DNA of 64,000 bases, taken from NCBI RefSeq assembly GCF_001275135.1, contig NZ_LFQU01000002.1, positions 1-64,000 on the forward strand, written 5' to 3'. Source of the DNA: Xylanibacter rarus (GTDB lineage Bacteria > Bacteroidota > Bacteroidia > Bacteroidales > Bacteroidaceae). How positions within the stretch are numbered: the stretch's first letter is position 1; every line of letters starts with the position of its first letter. The notes below the pieces were generated by a model. The model had not been told where the DNA came from, did not search any database, and worked only from the letters and a program-made list of their open reading frames with translations. Shown piece by piece: positions 7,767 through 18,200 of this stretch. The translations under genes were made by a program, and so were the position numbers.

Positions 7767-10406
7767 CTACACGCCGCGGCCCTCGTTGGGCAGATGGCCG
7801 AAATAGTCTTTAAAACACTTGGTGAAATAAGACGGCGACGAGAAGCCTACATCGTAGGATATCTCCGACACGGTCTTCGATGTGGTGCGCAGCAGCTGCT
7901 CGGCGGCCTTCAGGCGCGTTATGCGTATTATCTCAACGGGCGACGAACCTGTGAGCTGCTTCACCTTACGGTAGAGCTGCACGCGACTAAGGCCGAGTTC
8001 GGCGGCAAGAGTCTCCACATTGAGCTCTGAGTCAGACAGATGCTCCTTCAGGCGATGTCTGAAGTCGGCCACAAAGCGTGTATCAGGATCGTCGGCAGCC
8101 TTGTCCTCCTCTGCCTCGGCACCCGAATAGATATTTTTCAGTTTCATGCGCTCATTGAGCAGATTGCGCACGCGCGACAGCAGCACGTTGCTGCTGAAGG
8201 GCTTGGTTATGTAGGCGTCAGCGCCGCAGTCGTAGCCCTCGGCGCGCTGGTCGTCGAAGGTGCGGGCCGTGAGCAGTATGACGGGCACATGACTCGTGGC
8301 CGTCTCCGCCTTAAGCCGGCGGCACATCTCAAGACCGTCCATCACGGGCATCATCACGTCGCAGATAACCAGGTCGGGCACATACTTGACGCACAAGGCG
8401 AGGCCCTCGCGGCCGTCGGACGCGCACTTGACATCGTAGTGGGCCGAGAGCAGGCTGACGATATAGTCTTTAACGTCGCTGTTGTCGTCTACCACCACTA
8501 TCGACTTGCGCTCGCCGTCGTCCTGTGCCGTCATCATCTCCACGCCGCCGCTCATAGGTATGTCTGCCGGAACGCTGTCGCCTGTCTCCAAAGCTGCTGC
8601 ATCAGGCTGCTCCACTATGGTTTCTCCGGGCTGCGTCAGCGGCAGACTCACCGTAAACGTTGCCCCGCCGTCGGCGTTGGCCTCTGCCGTAACCTGTCCG
8701 TGATGAAGGTCGACAAAGGCCTTTACTATGGCAAGCCCGATGCCCGTGCCTCCGCGGTTTTCGGCTGATGCCTGGAAGAAGCGGTCGAACACGTGGTTAA
8801 TCTTGTCGCGCGGTATGCCTATACCCGTATCGCTTACGGTCAGGCGCGCCATGCCGCCGTCGGCAGCAAGACTTATCCTCACTCTGCCGCCCTTGCGGTT
8901 GTATTTTATGGCGTTGCTGATAAGATTATAGCATATACGCTCCATCTTATACAGGTCGGCCTCTATGTTTATGTCGTGGCCGCAGTCAACGCTCAGCTCC
9001 ACGTCCCTGCTGTCGGCCAGCGGCGCAAAGTTGGCCACCCACTGCCCTACGCTGTCCGACAGGTTGAAGCGGCTCACGGTGAGCTGCATCTTGCCGTTCT
9101 GAATCTTGCGAAGGTCGAGAATCTCGCCAACAAGTCTGAGCATGACGTCGACATTCTTTCTTACCAGGCAGAGCATGGAGCGCTGCTGCGTGGTCAGGTT
9201 GTCGGCCTCGAGCATGCGCCTGACAGGGTCGGCAATGAGAGTGAGCGGTGTGCGGAACTCATGGCTTATGTTGGTGAAAAACACCAGCTTGGCGTTGGCT
9301 GCATCCTCGCGCATGCGCCGCTTTACTACGATGGTGCGGTAGAAGGCTACAAACGAGAGCACCAGCAGCACAAGGATGATGATGAACATCATGAGGTAGA
9401 CCTTCTGATGGCTGTACTGCGTGAGATACATGTTCACGCGGTCGTGCATCATGTTAAGCTTGTCGTTTAGCTTGTTCATCTCTTCGGCCTGCATCAGCAG
9501 CACCTCGGCGTTGTCTTTGGTTACGAGGGCTGTCTTCATCAGGTTCTCGCGCTGGTAGGGATGCTTCTCAAGAATGCTCATGGCCAGCTGCATTACCATG
9601 TCGCCGCGCGTGGGATAGATATATGATGCGTCGAGCACGCCGTCGCGCACCAGCTCGATGCCTCCGCCCTTGCCCGGCAGGGCGTCAATGCCGATAAACT
9701 TTATGCGGCCTGCCAGTCCGCGTGCCTGGGCTGCCTGACGCGCACCTAGGGCCATGCGGTCGTTGTGTGCAAACACGTAGTCAATGTTGCCGCCCACGCT
9801 GTCGAGCATGGCCTCCATGGCCTTGCGCCCGCTCTGCTGCATCCATGTGCCGCTGCTCACGGCCACCAGCTCTATGCCCGGATAGTGCTTCAGGGCATCG
9901 GCAAAGCCCTGATGGCGCTCTATGGCCGGCGACGAGCCTTTAAGGCCCGTAATCTCCAGGACACGCCCCTTGCCGCCAAGGCGCGAAGCGATATATTCGC
10001 CCATGGTGCGCCCCATCTTTACGTTGTCGGCGCCGATAAATGCCGTGTATTTGTCTGAACCGGTCTTGCGGTCGAAAAGTATTACGGGTATGCCTTTGTT
10101 GTATGCGTTCTCGATGGCCGGCGTAACGGTGTTCATCTGGTTTGGGGCGACAATAAGGATGTCGACGCCATCGTTTACAAAGCCGTTTATCTGCTCAGTC
10201 TGCCTTACGTTGTCGTCGTTGGCCGAGGCCACCCTCAACGTGACGTTGTCGTAAAGATAAGTGCCGGCAAGCATCTCGGTGTTGAGCTTTTCGCGCCAGA
10301 TGTCCTCGCTGCACTGCGACATGGCTATAACATACTCCTTACGGTCGGAACAGGCCGTCATGAGCGTTAACATCAATAAAGACAAAACGTAAGCAATATT
10401 TTTCAT
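7767..10406 (-). CDS. Hybrid two-component system sensor/regulator with periplasmic sugar-binding domain (HTCS)
   Basis: A one-protein two-component system that senses a sugar in the periplasm and activates the adjacent sus genes. Counting from the ATG at 10406 (879 residues): lipoprotein-like signal with Cys19; type-I periplasmic-binding-protein domain (about 24-310); one membrane segment (about 337-360); histidine kinase dimerisation domain with SHEFRTPL (His382); ATPase domain with N498, DTGIGIP (526-532) and GTGIGL (553-558); receiver domain (635-750) with phospho-acceptor D683 and K735; and a C-terminal AraC-type helix-turn-helix (about 786-879). The closest known model is the Bacteroides fructose-sensing HTCS BT1754, which also has a PBP-I sensor and controls a GH32/susCD locus. 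The ATG at 10406 was preferred over an upstream in-frame ATG because it starts the signal sequence. Confidence 0.93.
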   Translation of the reverse strand: MKNIAYVLSLLMLTLMTACSDRKEYVIAMSQCSEDIWREKLNTEMLAGTYLYDNVTLRVASANDDNVRQTEQINGFVNDGVDILIVAPNQMNTVTPAIENAYNKGIPVILFDRKTGSDKYTAFIGADNVKMGRTMGEYIASRLGGKGRVLEITGLKGSSPAIERHQGFADALKHYPGIELVAVSSGTWMQQSGRKAMEAMLDSVGGNIDYVFAHNDRMALGARQAAQARGLAGRIKFIGIDALPGKGGGIELVRDGVLDASYIYPTRGDMVMQLAMSILEKHPYQRENLMKTALVTKDNAEVLLMQAEEMNKLNDKLNMMHDRVNMYLTQYSHQKVYLMMFIIILVLLVLSFVAFYRTIVVKRRMREDAANAKLVFFTNISHEFRTPLTLIADPVRRMLEADNLTTQQRSMLCLVRKNVDVMLRLVGEILDLRKIQNGKMQLTVSRFNLSDSVGQWVANFAPLADSRDVELSVDCGHDINIEADLYKMERICYNLISNAIKYNRKGGRVRISLAADGGMARLTVSDTGIGIPRDKINHVFDRFFQASAENRGGTGIGLAIVKAFVDLHHGQVTAEANADGGATFTVSLPLTQPGETIVEQPDAAALETGDSVPADIPMSGGVEMMTAQDDGERKSIVVVDDNSDVKDYIVSLLSAHYDVKCASDGREGLALCVKYVPDLVICDVMMPVMDGLEMCRRLKAETATSHVPVILLTARTFDDQRAEGYDCGADAYITKPFSSNVLLSRVRNLLNERMKLKNIYSGAEAEEDKAADDPDTRFVADFRHRLKEHLSDSELNVETLAAELGLSRVQLYRKVKQLTGSSPVEIIRITRLKAAEQLLRTTSKTVSEISYDVGFSSPSYFTKCFKDYFGHLPNEGRGV

Positions 10407-10477
10407 AGTCTGACCTCTGTTGGTTAATGCCTCACATAAGAGGCTATCCTGCATTGGATAAAAAACTTTTTTGAAAG

Positions 10478-10534
10478 AAAGAGCAGCGGCACGCATGCCT
10501 TAGGAAACGGGCGGCCAACATGCCGCTGCTCTTT
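10478..10534 (-). terminator. Rho-independent-type terminator after cysS
   Basis: Perfect 14-base arms (10478-10491 and 10521-10534) with a 29-base loop lie downstream of the cysS stop. In the minus-strand transcript the hairpin is followed by a T-rich run (TTTCTTTCAAAAAAGTTTTT). It separates cysS from the sensor gene. Confidence 0.65.
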
Positions 10535-10671
10535 ATATATTATATAAGATGTGTAAACAGAAGCATCATACGTATGCCCTGCTGAAGCTGCGGGCCGGCA
10601 TAACGCAGCCAAAGAATTTGGCAGGCACGACTGACATACACATCACAGGTTTCAGTAACATGACATCAACA

Positions 10672-12162
10672 TTATTTGTCGAGTCTCCATACGCAGCCGT
10701 CCTTGGTGTCTTTCACCTCGAATCCGGCAGCAGCCAGCTCGTCGCGTATGCGGTCGCTTGTGGCCCAGTCTTTCTCAGCCTTTGCCTTTGCTCTGAGGCT
10801 CAGCACCATGTCTACCACCTTGCCGTAGGCTTCCTCGCGTGCGTCAGACGAGTTGCCCTTCTCTTCCTTCAGTCCGAGCAGATCTATCGCAAAGAGGCGC
10901 ATCGTGTCGGCAAGCTCCTTCAGGCAGTCGGCACAGATATTGGCCTTGTGGTCGAGCAGCTTGTTGACCACTCCGCAGGCCTCAAACAGATAGCTGATAA
11001 CCTGAGGTGTGGCAAGGTCGTCGTTCATGGCGTCGTAGCACTTCTGGCGCAGGTTCTTCACAAACTCCTCGGTCTGCGCGTCGCACTTGTCTGACACGGG
11101 CACGCGGTCTAAGTCGGCGATGCCTGACATCAGTCGGGCCAGTCCCTTCTCGCTTGCCAGCAGGGCTTCGTTAGAGAAGTCTACCGTGCCGCGGTAGTGG
11201 GCAGAGAGGATGAAGAAGCGTATCGTCATGGGCGAATAAGCCTTGTCGAGGCTCGGATGGTTGCCCGTGAAGAACTGCTCGAGCGTGATGAAGTTGCCGA
11301 GGCTCTTGCCCATCTTCTGTCCGTTGATGGTTATCATGTTGTTATGCATCCAGTATTTCACCATCTGGTCGCCCTGGCTTGCCACGGCCTGCGCAATCTC
11401 GCACTCATGATGCGGGAACACGAGGTCCATGCCTCCGCCGTGTATGTCGAAGTGGTCGCCGAGATACTTGCGTCCCATGGCCGTACACTCGCAGTGCCAT
11501 CCTGGGAAACCGTCGCTCCAGGGGCTCGGCCAGCGCATGATGTGCTCGGGCTGCGCCTTCTTCCACAAGGCGAAGTCGGCCTGGTTGCGCTTCTCGCCCA
11601 CACCGTCGAGCTGGCGGCTGGCGTTGATAACGTCGTCGAGGTTGCGTCCCGACAGTATGCCGTAGTGATATTTCTCGTTATATTTTGCGATGTCGAAATA
11701 GATGCTGCCGTTGCTCTCATAGGCAAAGCCGTTGTCTATAATCTGCTTCACCAGCTCCTCCTGCTCTATGATGTGTCCCGTGGCGTGAGGCTCAATGCTT
11801 GGCGGCAGCACGTTGAGCGCCCTCATGGCGTCGTGATAGCGGTTGGTGTAGTGCTGTGCTATCTCCATAGGCTCGAGCTGCTCCAGACGTGCCTTCTTTG
11901 CTATCTTGTCGTCGCCATCGTCGGCATCATGCTCCAGATGGCCCACGTCGGTGATGTTTCTGACGTAGCGCACCTTATAGCCCTGATGCTTGAGGTAGCG
12001 GAACAGGATGTCGAAGGTTATTGCCGGGCGTGCATGGCCCAGATGCGGATCGCCATACACTGTAGGGCCGCACACATACATGCCCACATTGGGGCTGTGG
12101 ATAGGCACAAAGAGCTCCTTACGGCGGCTCAGAGTGTTATATATAAAAAACTTTTGTTCCAT
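10672..12162 (-). CDS. cysS: Cysteinyl-tRNA synthetase
   Basis: Charges tRNA-Cys in the cytoplasm. The class I motifs are intact: the HIGH-type HLGH in [10 protein letters not shown] near residue 40 and the KMSKS-type KMGKS near residue 285. Zinc-binding residues are present: the Cys in YVCGPTVY, then WHCECTAMG and HHECEIAQ. The DALR/anticodon-binding helical region and the C-terminal [10 protein letters not shown]...WRLDK end are also present. Length of 496 residues is normal. It is a single-gene unit: a tandem repeat array with promoter-like boxes lies immediately upstream and a hairpin terminator downstream. Confidence 0.97.
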   Translation of the reverse strand: MEQKFFIYNTLSRRKELFVPIHSPNVGMYVCGPTVYGDPHLGHARPAITFDILFRYLKHQGYKVRYVRNITDVGHLEHDADDGDDKIAKKARLEQLEPMEIAQHYTNRYHDAMRALNVLPPSIEPHATGHIIEQEELVKQIIDNGFAYESNGSIYFDIAKYNEKYHYGILSGRNLDDVINASRQLDGVGEKRNQADFALWKKAQPEHIMRWPSPWSDGFPGWHCECTAMGRKYLGDHFDIHGGGMDLVFPHHECEIAQAVASQGDQMVKYWMHNNMITINGQKMGKSLGNFITLEQFFTGNHPSLDKAYSPMTIRFFILSAHYRGTVDFSNEALLASEKGLARLMSGIADLDRVPVSDKCDAQTEEFVKNLRQKCYDAMNDDLATPQVISYLFEACGVVNKLLDHKANICADCLKELADTMRLFAIDLLGLKEEKGNSSDAREEAYGKVVDMVLSLRAKAKAEKDWATSDRIRDELAAAGFEVKDTKDGCVWRLDK

Positions 12163-12199
12163 ATTTTATTGTTTAAAATTAAACATGTCATTAACAGAA

Positions 12200-12440
12200 T
12201 GATAACGCAACCCGACAACAAAACCACCAAGATACGTTTGAGCGTTATGCCGAGATGCAGATTATCTTATGCAAAGATAATGCAAATCGAGAGCAGAAAC
12301 ATCAAGCGTGCTTGAATGTTATGCCGAGATGCAGCTTATTATTATGCAAAGATAACGCAAATCGAGAGCAGAATCGCCAAACCACGTTTGAGTGTTATGC
12401 CGAGATGCAGCTTATATTATGCAAAGATAACGCAAATCAT
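12200..12440 (-). repeat. Tandem 75-nt repeats carrying promoter-like boxes upstream of cysS
   Basis: Three full copies and one partial copy of a 75-base unit. The box TGCAAAGATA occurs at 12270, 12345 and 12420, an exact 75-base spacing. On the minus strand, facing cysS, each box reads TATCTTTGCA, a good match to the Bacteroidetes -7 element TAnnTTTG. Copies also share GTTATGCCGAGATGCAG and CGCAAATCGAGAGCAGAA. A plus-strand reading frame through the repeats only restates the 25-residue periodicity and is not considered a gene. Confidence 0.75.
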
Positions 12441-13431
12441 TGGTTTAACAAAATCAATGCAATGTTTTTTGAAAATATGTCAAAAGTGAACATCAGAAGC
12501 CACGCCTCTCATTTATATGCCACGGATAAAAATATTCGCTGAATAAGATTTCACATTCCGGCTATTTATACTTGAATCACATTAAAGCCCCAATCTGTTA
12601 TTAAAATTCGGTCGGGATTTTTGTTTTATCTGAGCAGATTTTCGTTAAATTTTTCACAGCACTTTTATGACTGGCTACGCCGAAGTTAAAAGAGTTCAAG
12701 CAGTTAGAGTCAAATGCCAACGTAGTGCTTGCGACAAGAAGCAACAAGACTTTTGGAGCCTCCAAGTAGTGCAATGTAGGGACGCCCTCAGGTGCGTCCA
12801 CATATCATCAAACATTCCATTTTATCGTAAACCATTGTAATACAAAGATTATCGGGAAATGCTGTTTAATTAGCCTGCGCTGAACTTGGTTTGCGCTTAG
12901 CGCCTTGCGCCAATAGAAATAAAAAGACGGACTGAAAACTGGAATGCACAAAATTGATAAAGCTACGTGCAATCTAATGACTGATTTGGGGTAACAGACA
13001 GGCTGCAACAGCGCCTGCCTCCATTAGCTGCAAAAAATCATAAGGAGAAAGCACGATTATGCTTAAAGAACATTCAGAGAGAAAGGCGGGAAAAGAAAAA
13101 CTGTAATCAAAATCAGGCGTACAGGTTTCAAATCATTAACCTATCGTTTACGCATCGTAACTCGGCCACTTTTCACCCAAAAGTGGCATGTTTTTGAAGC
13201 CCAAACCGGCCTTTTGATTTTCATGTTTTGGCGAGTGGCTTGTTGAGAAGATGCAGAGAGGCATCAGCAGGCATGTATCACAGCCTGCCACATGGCGAAA
13301 GAGACGCTGCGCACCATAAGGGATGACAAAAGGACGTGCCGCCCAATTTCCCATGAAAGGAACCGGACGGCACGGAAAATATCAACTTAGCCCTTAAACG
13401 AAATTAAAGGCAGAAAGCAGGAACATCAAAA
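12441..13431. other. Gene-poor region between the cysS repeats and aspA
   Basis: About 1 kb with only short, unconvincing reading frames. One minus-strand frame (12601-12801, 66 codons) looks like the kind of conserved but probably non-coding sequence that recurs in Prevotella genomes; I cannot confirm this here. A hairpin with 9-base arms (13165-13173 and 13179-13187) carries a 15-base stretch (13159-13173) that recurs in inverted orientation at 30543-30557. A weak hairpin downstream of aspA (13335-13341 with 13368-13374) may act as its terminator. Confidence 0.4.
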
Positions 13432-14859
<1,428 letters not shown>

Positions 14860-14946
14860 AGTTTTAAGGTTTATATTTCAATTATGTGTTTTTACTATAT
14901 AATTAAGGTGTTTCGGCATTATGTTCTGCCTCCTTCCTTTCAGTGT

Positions 14947-14978
14947 CAAAGATAGTGCTAACTTTTCATTGTGCCAAA
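14947..14978 (-). promoter_or_regulatory. aspA promoter
   Basis: On the minus strand the sequence reads TTTG (14978-14975), 20 bases, then TATCTTTG (14954-14947). This matches the Bacteroidetes consensus in both boxes and spacing. Transcription would begin near 14940, giving a leader of about 80 bases. Confidence 0.65.
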
Positions 14979-15159
14979 CATTATCAGGTTTTTAACACAT
15001 CAAACGCACGTATTAGCGTAAAACAGACTAAAAAGCAGTACATATATCTTACAAATAGTCAACAAACGGCAAACTTGGCACCGTCATCTACTCACCGGCA
15101 GTCATCTGTCCTATCCCCGTTCTTTCCGGTATGTCCTCACAACTGGCATAAAAAAATGA

Positions 15160-15187
15160 TGGGAGCATCCTCACGGACACTCCCATT
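15160..15187 (-). terminator. Terminator of the pilus operon
   Basis: Arms ATGGGAG (15160-15166) and CTCCCAT (15181-15187) form a hairpin just after the last pilus gene. In the minus-strand transcript it is followed by CATTTTTTTA, giving a typical U-run. Confidence 0.65.
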
Positions 15188-15227
15188 CTCTCCTGCAACT
15201 TGACCTGTCGGTCAAAATATAAAAAAC

Positions 15228-18200
15228 TTACCTAACTCTTATTTTCGTCACCTGCGAGCCGCTCTCTGTCTCTGTGCGCACGACAACCATGCCGCTGTCG
15301 ACACCATTGAGAGTGCAGGTGAAGCTGCCGTTGGGCGATACTTTCTTCAGAAGTGCACCGCCTGCCGACCATACGCTCACTGAACGCAGAGCCGTGTCTG
15401 ACGTAACGACAACCTGGCGCGGAACGATAGAGCTTACGCTGACGTTGCCCTCTGCGCCCGTTTCGGTTATGCCCGTTGTGCCCGAGCCGTGACCTATCAG
15501 GAAGTAGCGGCCGTATGACGGACCGTTCACCGTGAGCTGATAGCCTTCGTAGAGCGGTGTCTCGCTCTGCAGCTCGGCGTCGTAGATAGCGGCATCCTTA
15601 ACGGCTGCCACGCCGCTGAACGTAAGGGTTACAACTGAGCCGTCGGCTGCCGTAACGCCTAACGGTATGCGCTGTGCGTCTTTCAGCTGGTTGACGCTCA
15701 CTGCCGTGTTGCCGGCTACGGTGTAAACCTTAGGAGCGTTGTCAGCATTGCCTGTCAGTCCACTAATCATCTGTGCGTCCTCCATGCCGAAGCCGTTGCT
15801 TGCCGAAGCGGCATAGCGCACAGCCGCGCTGCTTGAGCCTTCAGCGTCTTCTGCCGTTATCTTGAGAGAAACGGTCTGTGAGCCTTCACCTGTTGAAGTT
15901 GTTTCAAACTTCTGCATGTCAGCAGTGAATTTAACTTTAAAATTGCCCTTTTCATCAGGTGTTGCTTTTTCAGCTATTTGAACATAGAACACAGAATATG
16001 GTGCAATGAGAGATGTGTTCTCTGACCATGTCTTATTACTTTCATCATAAGTTACAGCCGCTGTTGTTAGATCTGAGCTAATCCAATATTTCTGTGCCAG
16101 CACGTCGCTATTGCTCTCAACAAACGCCTGAACATCGAGAGGAGCCATAAACGGATTACCTACCATCAGATACTTGCCGTCAGCAGACGGAGTAAGCGTA
16201 GTCGTAACATCATTTTGAGGATTGTATTTTAAAGGATTGCTTCTATCCAACAAACCTGTCACAAGCAGCTTGCCTGCATTGGTACGGTCAACGCTTTTAT
16301 CCTCCTCAGCAGTACTTACATCATAACTTTTATCAGCCTTCGGGAAACGGAACAGCAATGATGTTGCATCTTTAAGTACACCCTTGATAGAGAATCCGCC
16401 ACCTGCAACATAAGGCACGCTTGCGTCGTTGTATGCAGAGCTCCATTCTGTAGTAAATGATACAGGAGTATTCGTACCTTGCAAGTTTTCAACGATATTT
16501 GCTCCTGTACTCCAGCTACGCTGGTAAACGGCAGGATTCAGGCGGCTATAGCCTCCATCAGTGAAGTTGATATCCTTGAAATACTCTGTCTCTTGCTTTC
16601 CTGTTGTAGGAGCATACCAGTCGCCGGCAACAACGCCCTGCAGCGGTGTGCTTACGGCTGTCCACTGTCCCGGAGTAACCTCCACGTCTGTCCACGCCTT
16701 GTTATAGAGCAGCTGCTCAGCATGCAGCATCTGTGCGCCCAGTTCAAAGTGGATGTCGCGGCAGATATTCACGCGGTAGCGCTGAGTGGTGAGCGCTCCG
16801 TCTTTTTCATAAGCCATCAGGTCATACTGAATATTCTCTGTCGGCAGTTCCATATAATCCGGACGGCTCGAATTTGTCCATGCGCCGCCATCGCCATATC
16901 CTGCCATATAAAGCTCAGCCTTGCTTCCTTCTGGCATGACAACATTAGAGAACAGCATCGGCACGAAACCATTTTCAGTGGTATTAGCCTCATTAGTCAG
17001 ATAGCTGTCGTCAGCAGCCTTCTTCAATACGGATTTATCCGCACGCTTCCAGTTGGCATCATTATTCCAGTTGCTTGTAGCGTCCGCACCGCTCCATACC
17101 AGATTTTCAGGAACCACCTTCATGTCGACTGTGAACACACCAAAACATGCGTTGTTTACATCCAATCCATGCTCCTCAAAGTGAACGGCAAACGTATATG
17201 TATATCCTTCCTTGGGCTGAAACTGGAAGCCGTTTTCTTGTTCCGTAGTGGTGTCGAAATAAATATTCATGTGGTCGTTATATTGCGATCCCTCGACATA
17301 AGGCTCAGCATACAACTCTGTCAAATATCCTACCGGCAACGAATACTCGCTAAAGTCAGCAGGGAAGAACGTTTCGTTGTTGTATTCCGGATCATCCGTG
17401 CCTACAAGATAGATATTCTTGAACACTTCTGAAGAAACAGAAGTTACCATACCTAATGATGTCGCATTACTATTTTCTGAAGAAAATTTAGCTCCACGCA
17501 AATCTACTCTCAACGGCTTGTCGGCTGTTGTCTCCTTTATCTGACTTAAGCCAATACGCAAACTTGGATTGAAATCGTCAGCAGGATATTTCACAGAGTT
17601 AAAGCCGGCATGCAGCTGCGGAGCATTACCCGAAGTAGTCAATACCAATGGTATATACGACCAACAAACAGCAGTCCATATATCCTCCGTTATTCCTCCA
17701 GGAGGCACTAATGTACGTATAGGCTGAACTACCAACTGTAACCCTGAATTCAAGAGAGTAATATCAAGGTTTTCTTTATGCAATACCAAAGGAGCATGCT
17801 GTCCGCCATCTTCACCCGATTTTTCCAGATAATGGCTGATTATATCATACATATCTTTCGTAAACGCCCCGTTACCTTCAGCAGGAACACCTGTCAAATC
17901 CTCATTGTCTGTATAAATATTACGGAAGGCCGTAAGAGCATCCAACAATGATACACCATACGTTGTATTAACTTCTGTATATTCATCCTCCGTACCGAAG
18001 AACCAATCAAAATATACGCCATCCTTTATTTCTGTATAAATTGCCGTACCATCATCATTTACACCTGTCGGCACGCGCAAATTGGCAGAGAAGTTGAACA
18101 CCTGACCAGCACAGAAGTCTGTAGACGGGTCAACGACCTCTCCGTTTACACGTATCAGATTTTGGGCCGTAACATAAAACTCTGTCTTGATTACACAAGC

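Noticed and set aside
12163-12440. T-box or other tRNA-sensing leader upstream of cysS
   Set aside because: No T-box motif or specifier-loop pattern was seen; the region is explained by the tandem repeats.
12255-12542. A plus-strand reading frame of 95 codons with repeated LCKDNANREQ
   Set aside because: The periodicity comes from the non-coding 75-nt repeats (75 bases equals 25 codons). There is no start context or family similarity, and it sits in the cysS upstream region.
12601-12801. A minus-strand frame of 66 codons
   Set aside because: Composition is unlike an exported or globular protein and no start signal is seen; more likely part of a dispersed non-coding repeat, though I cannot confirm that here.
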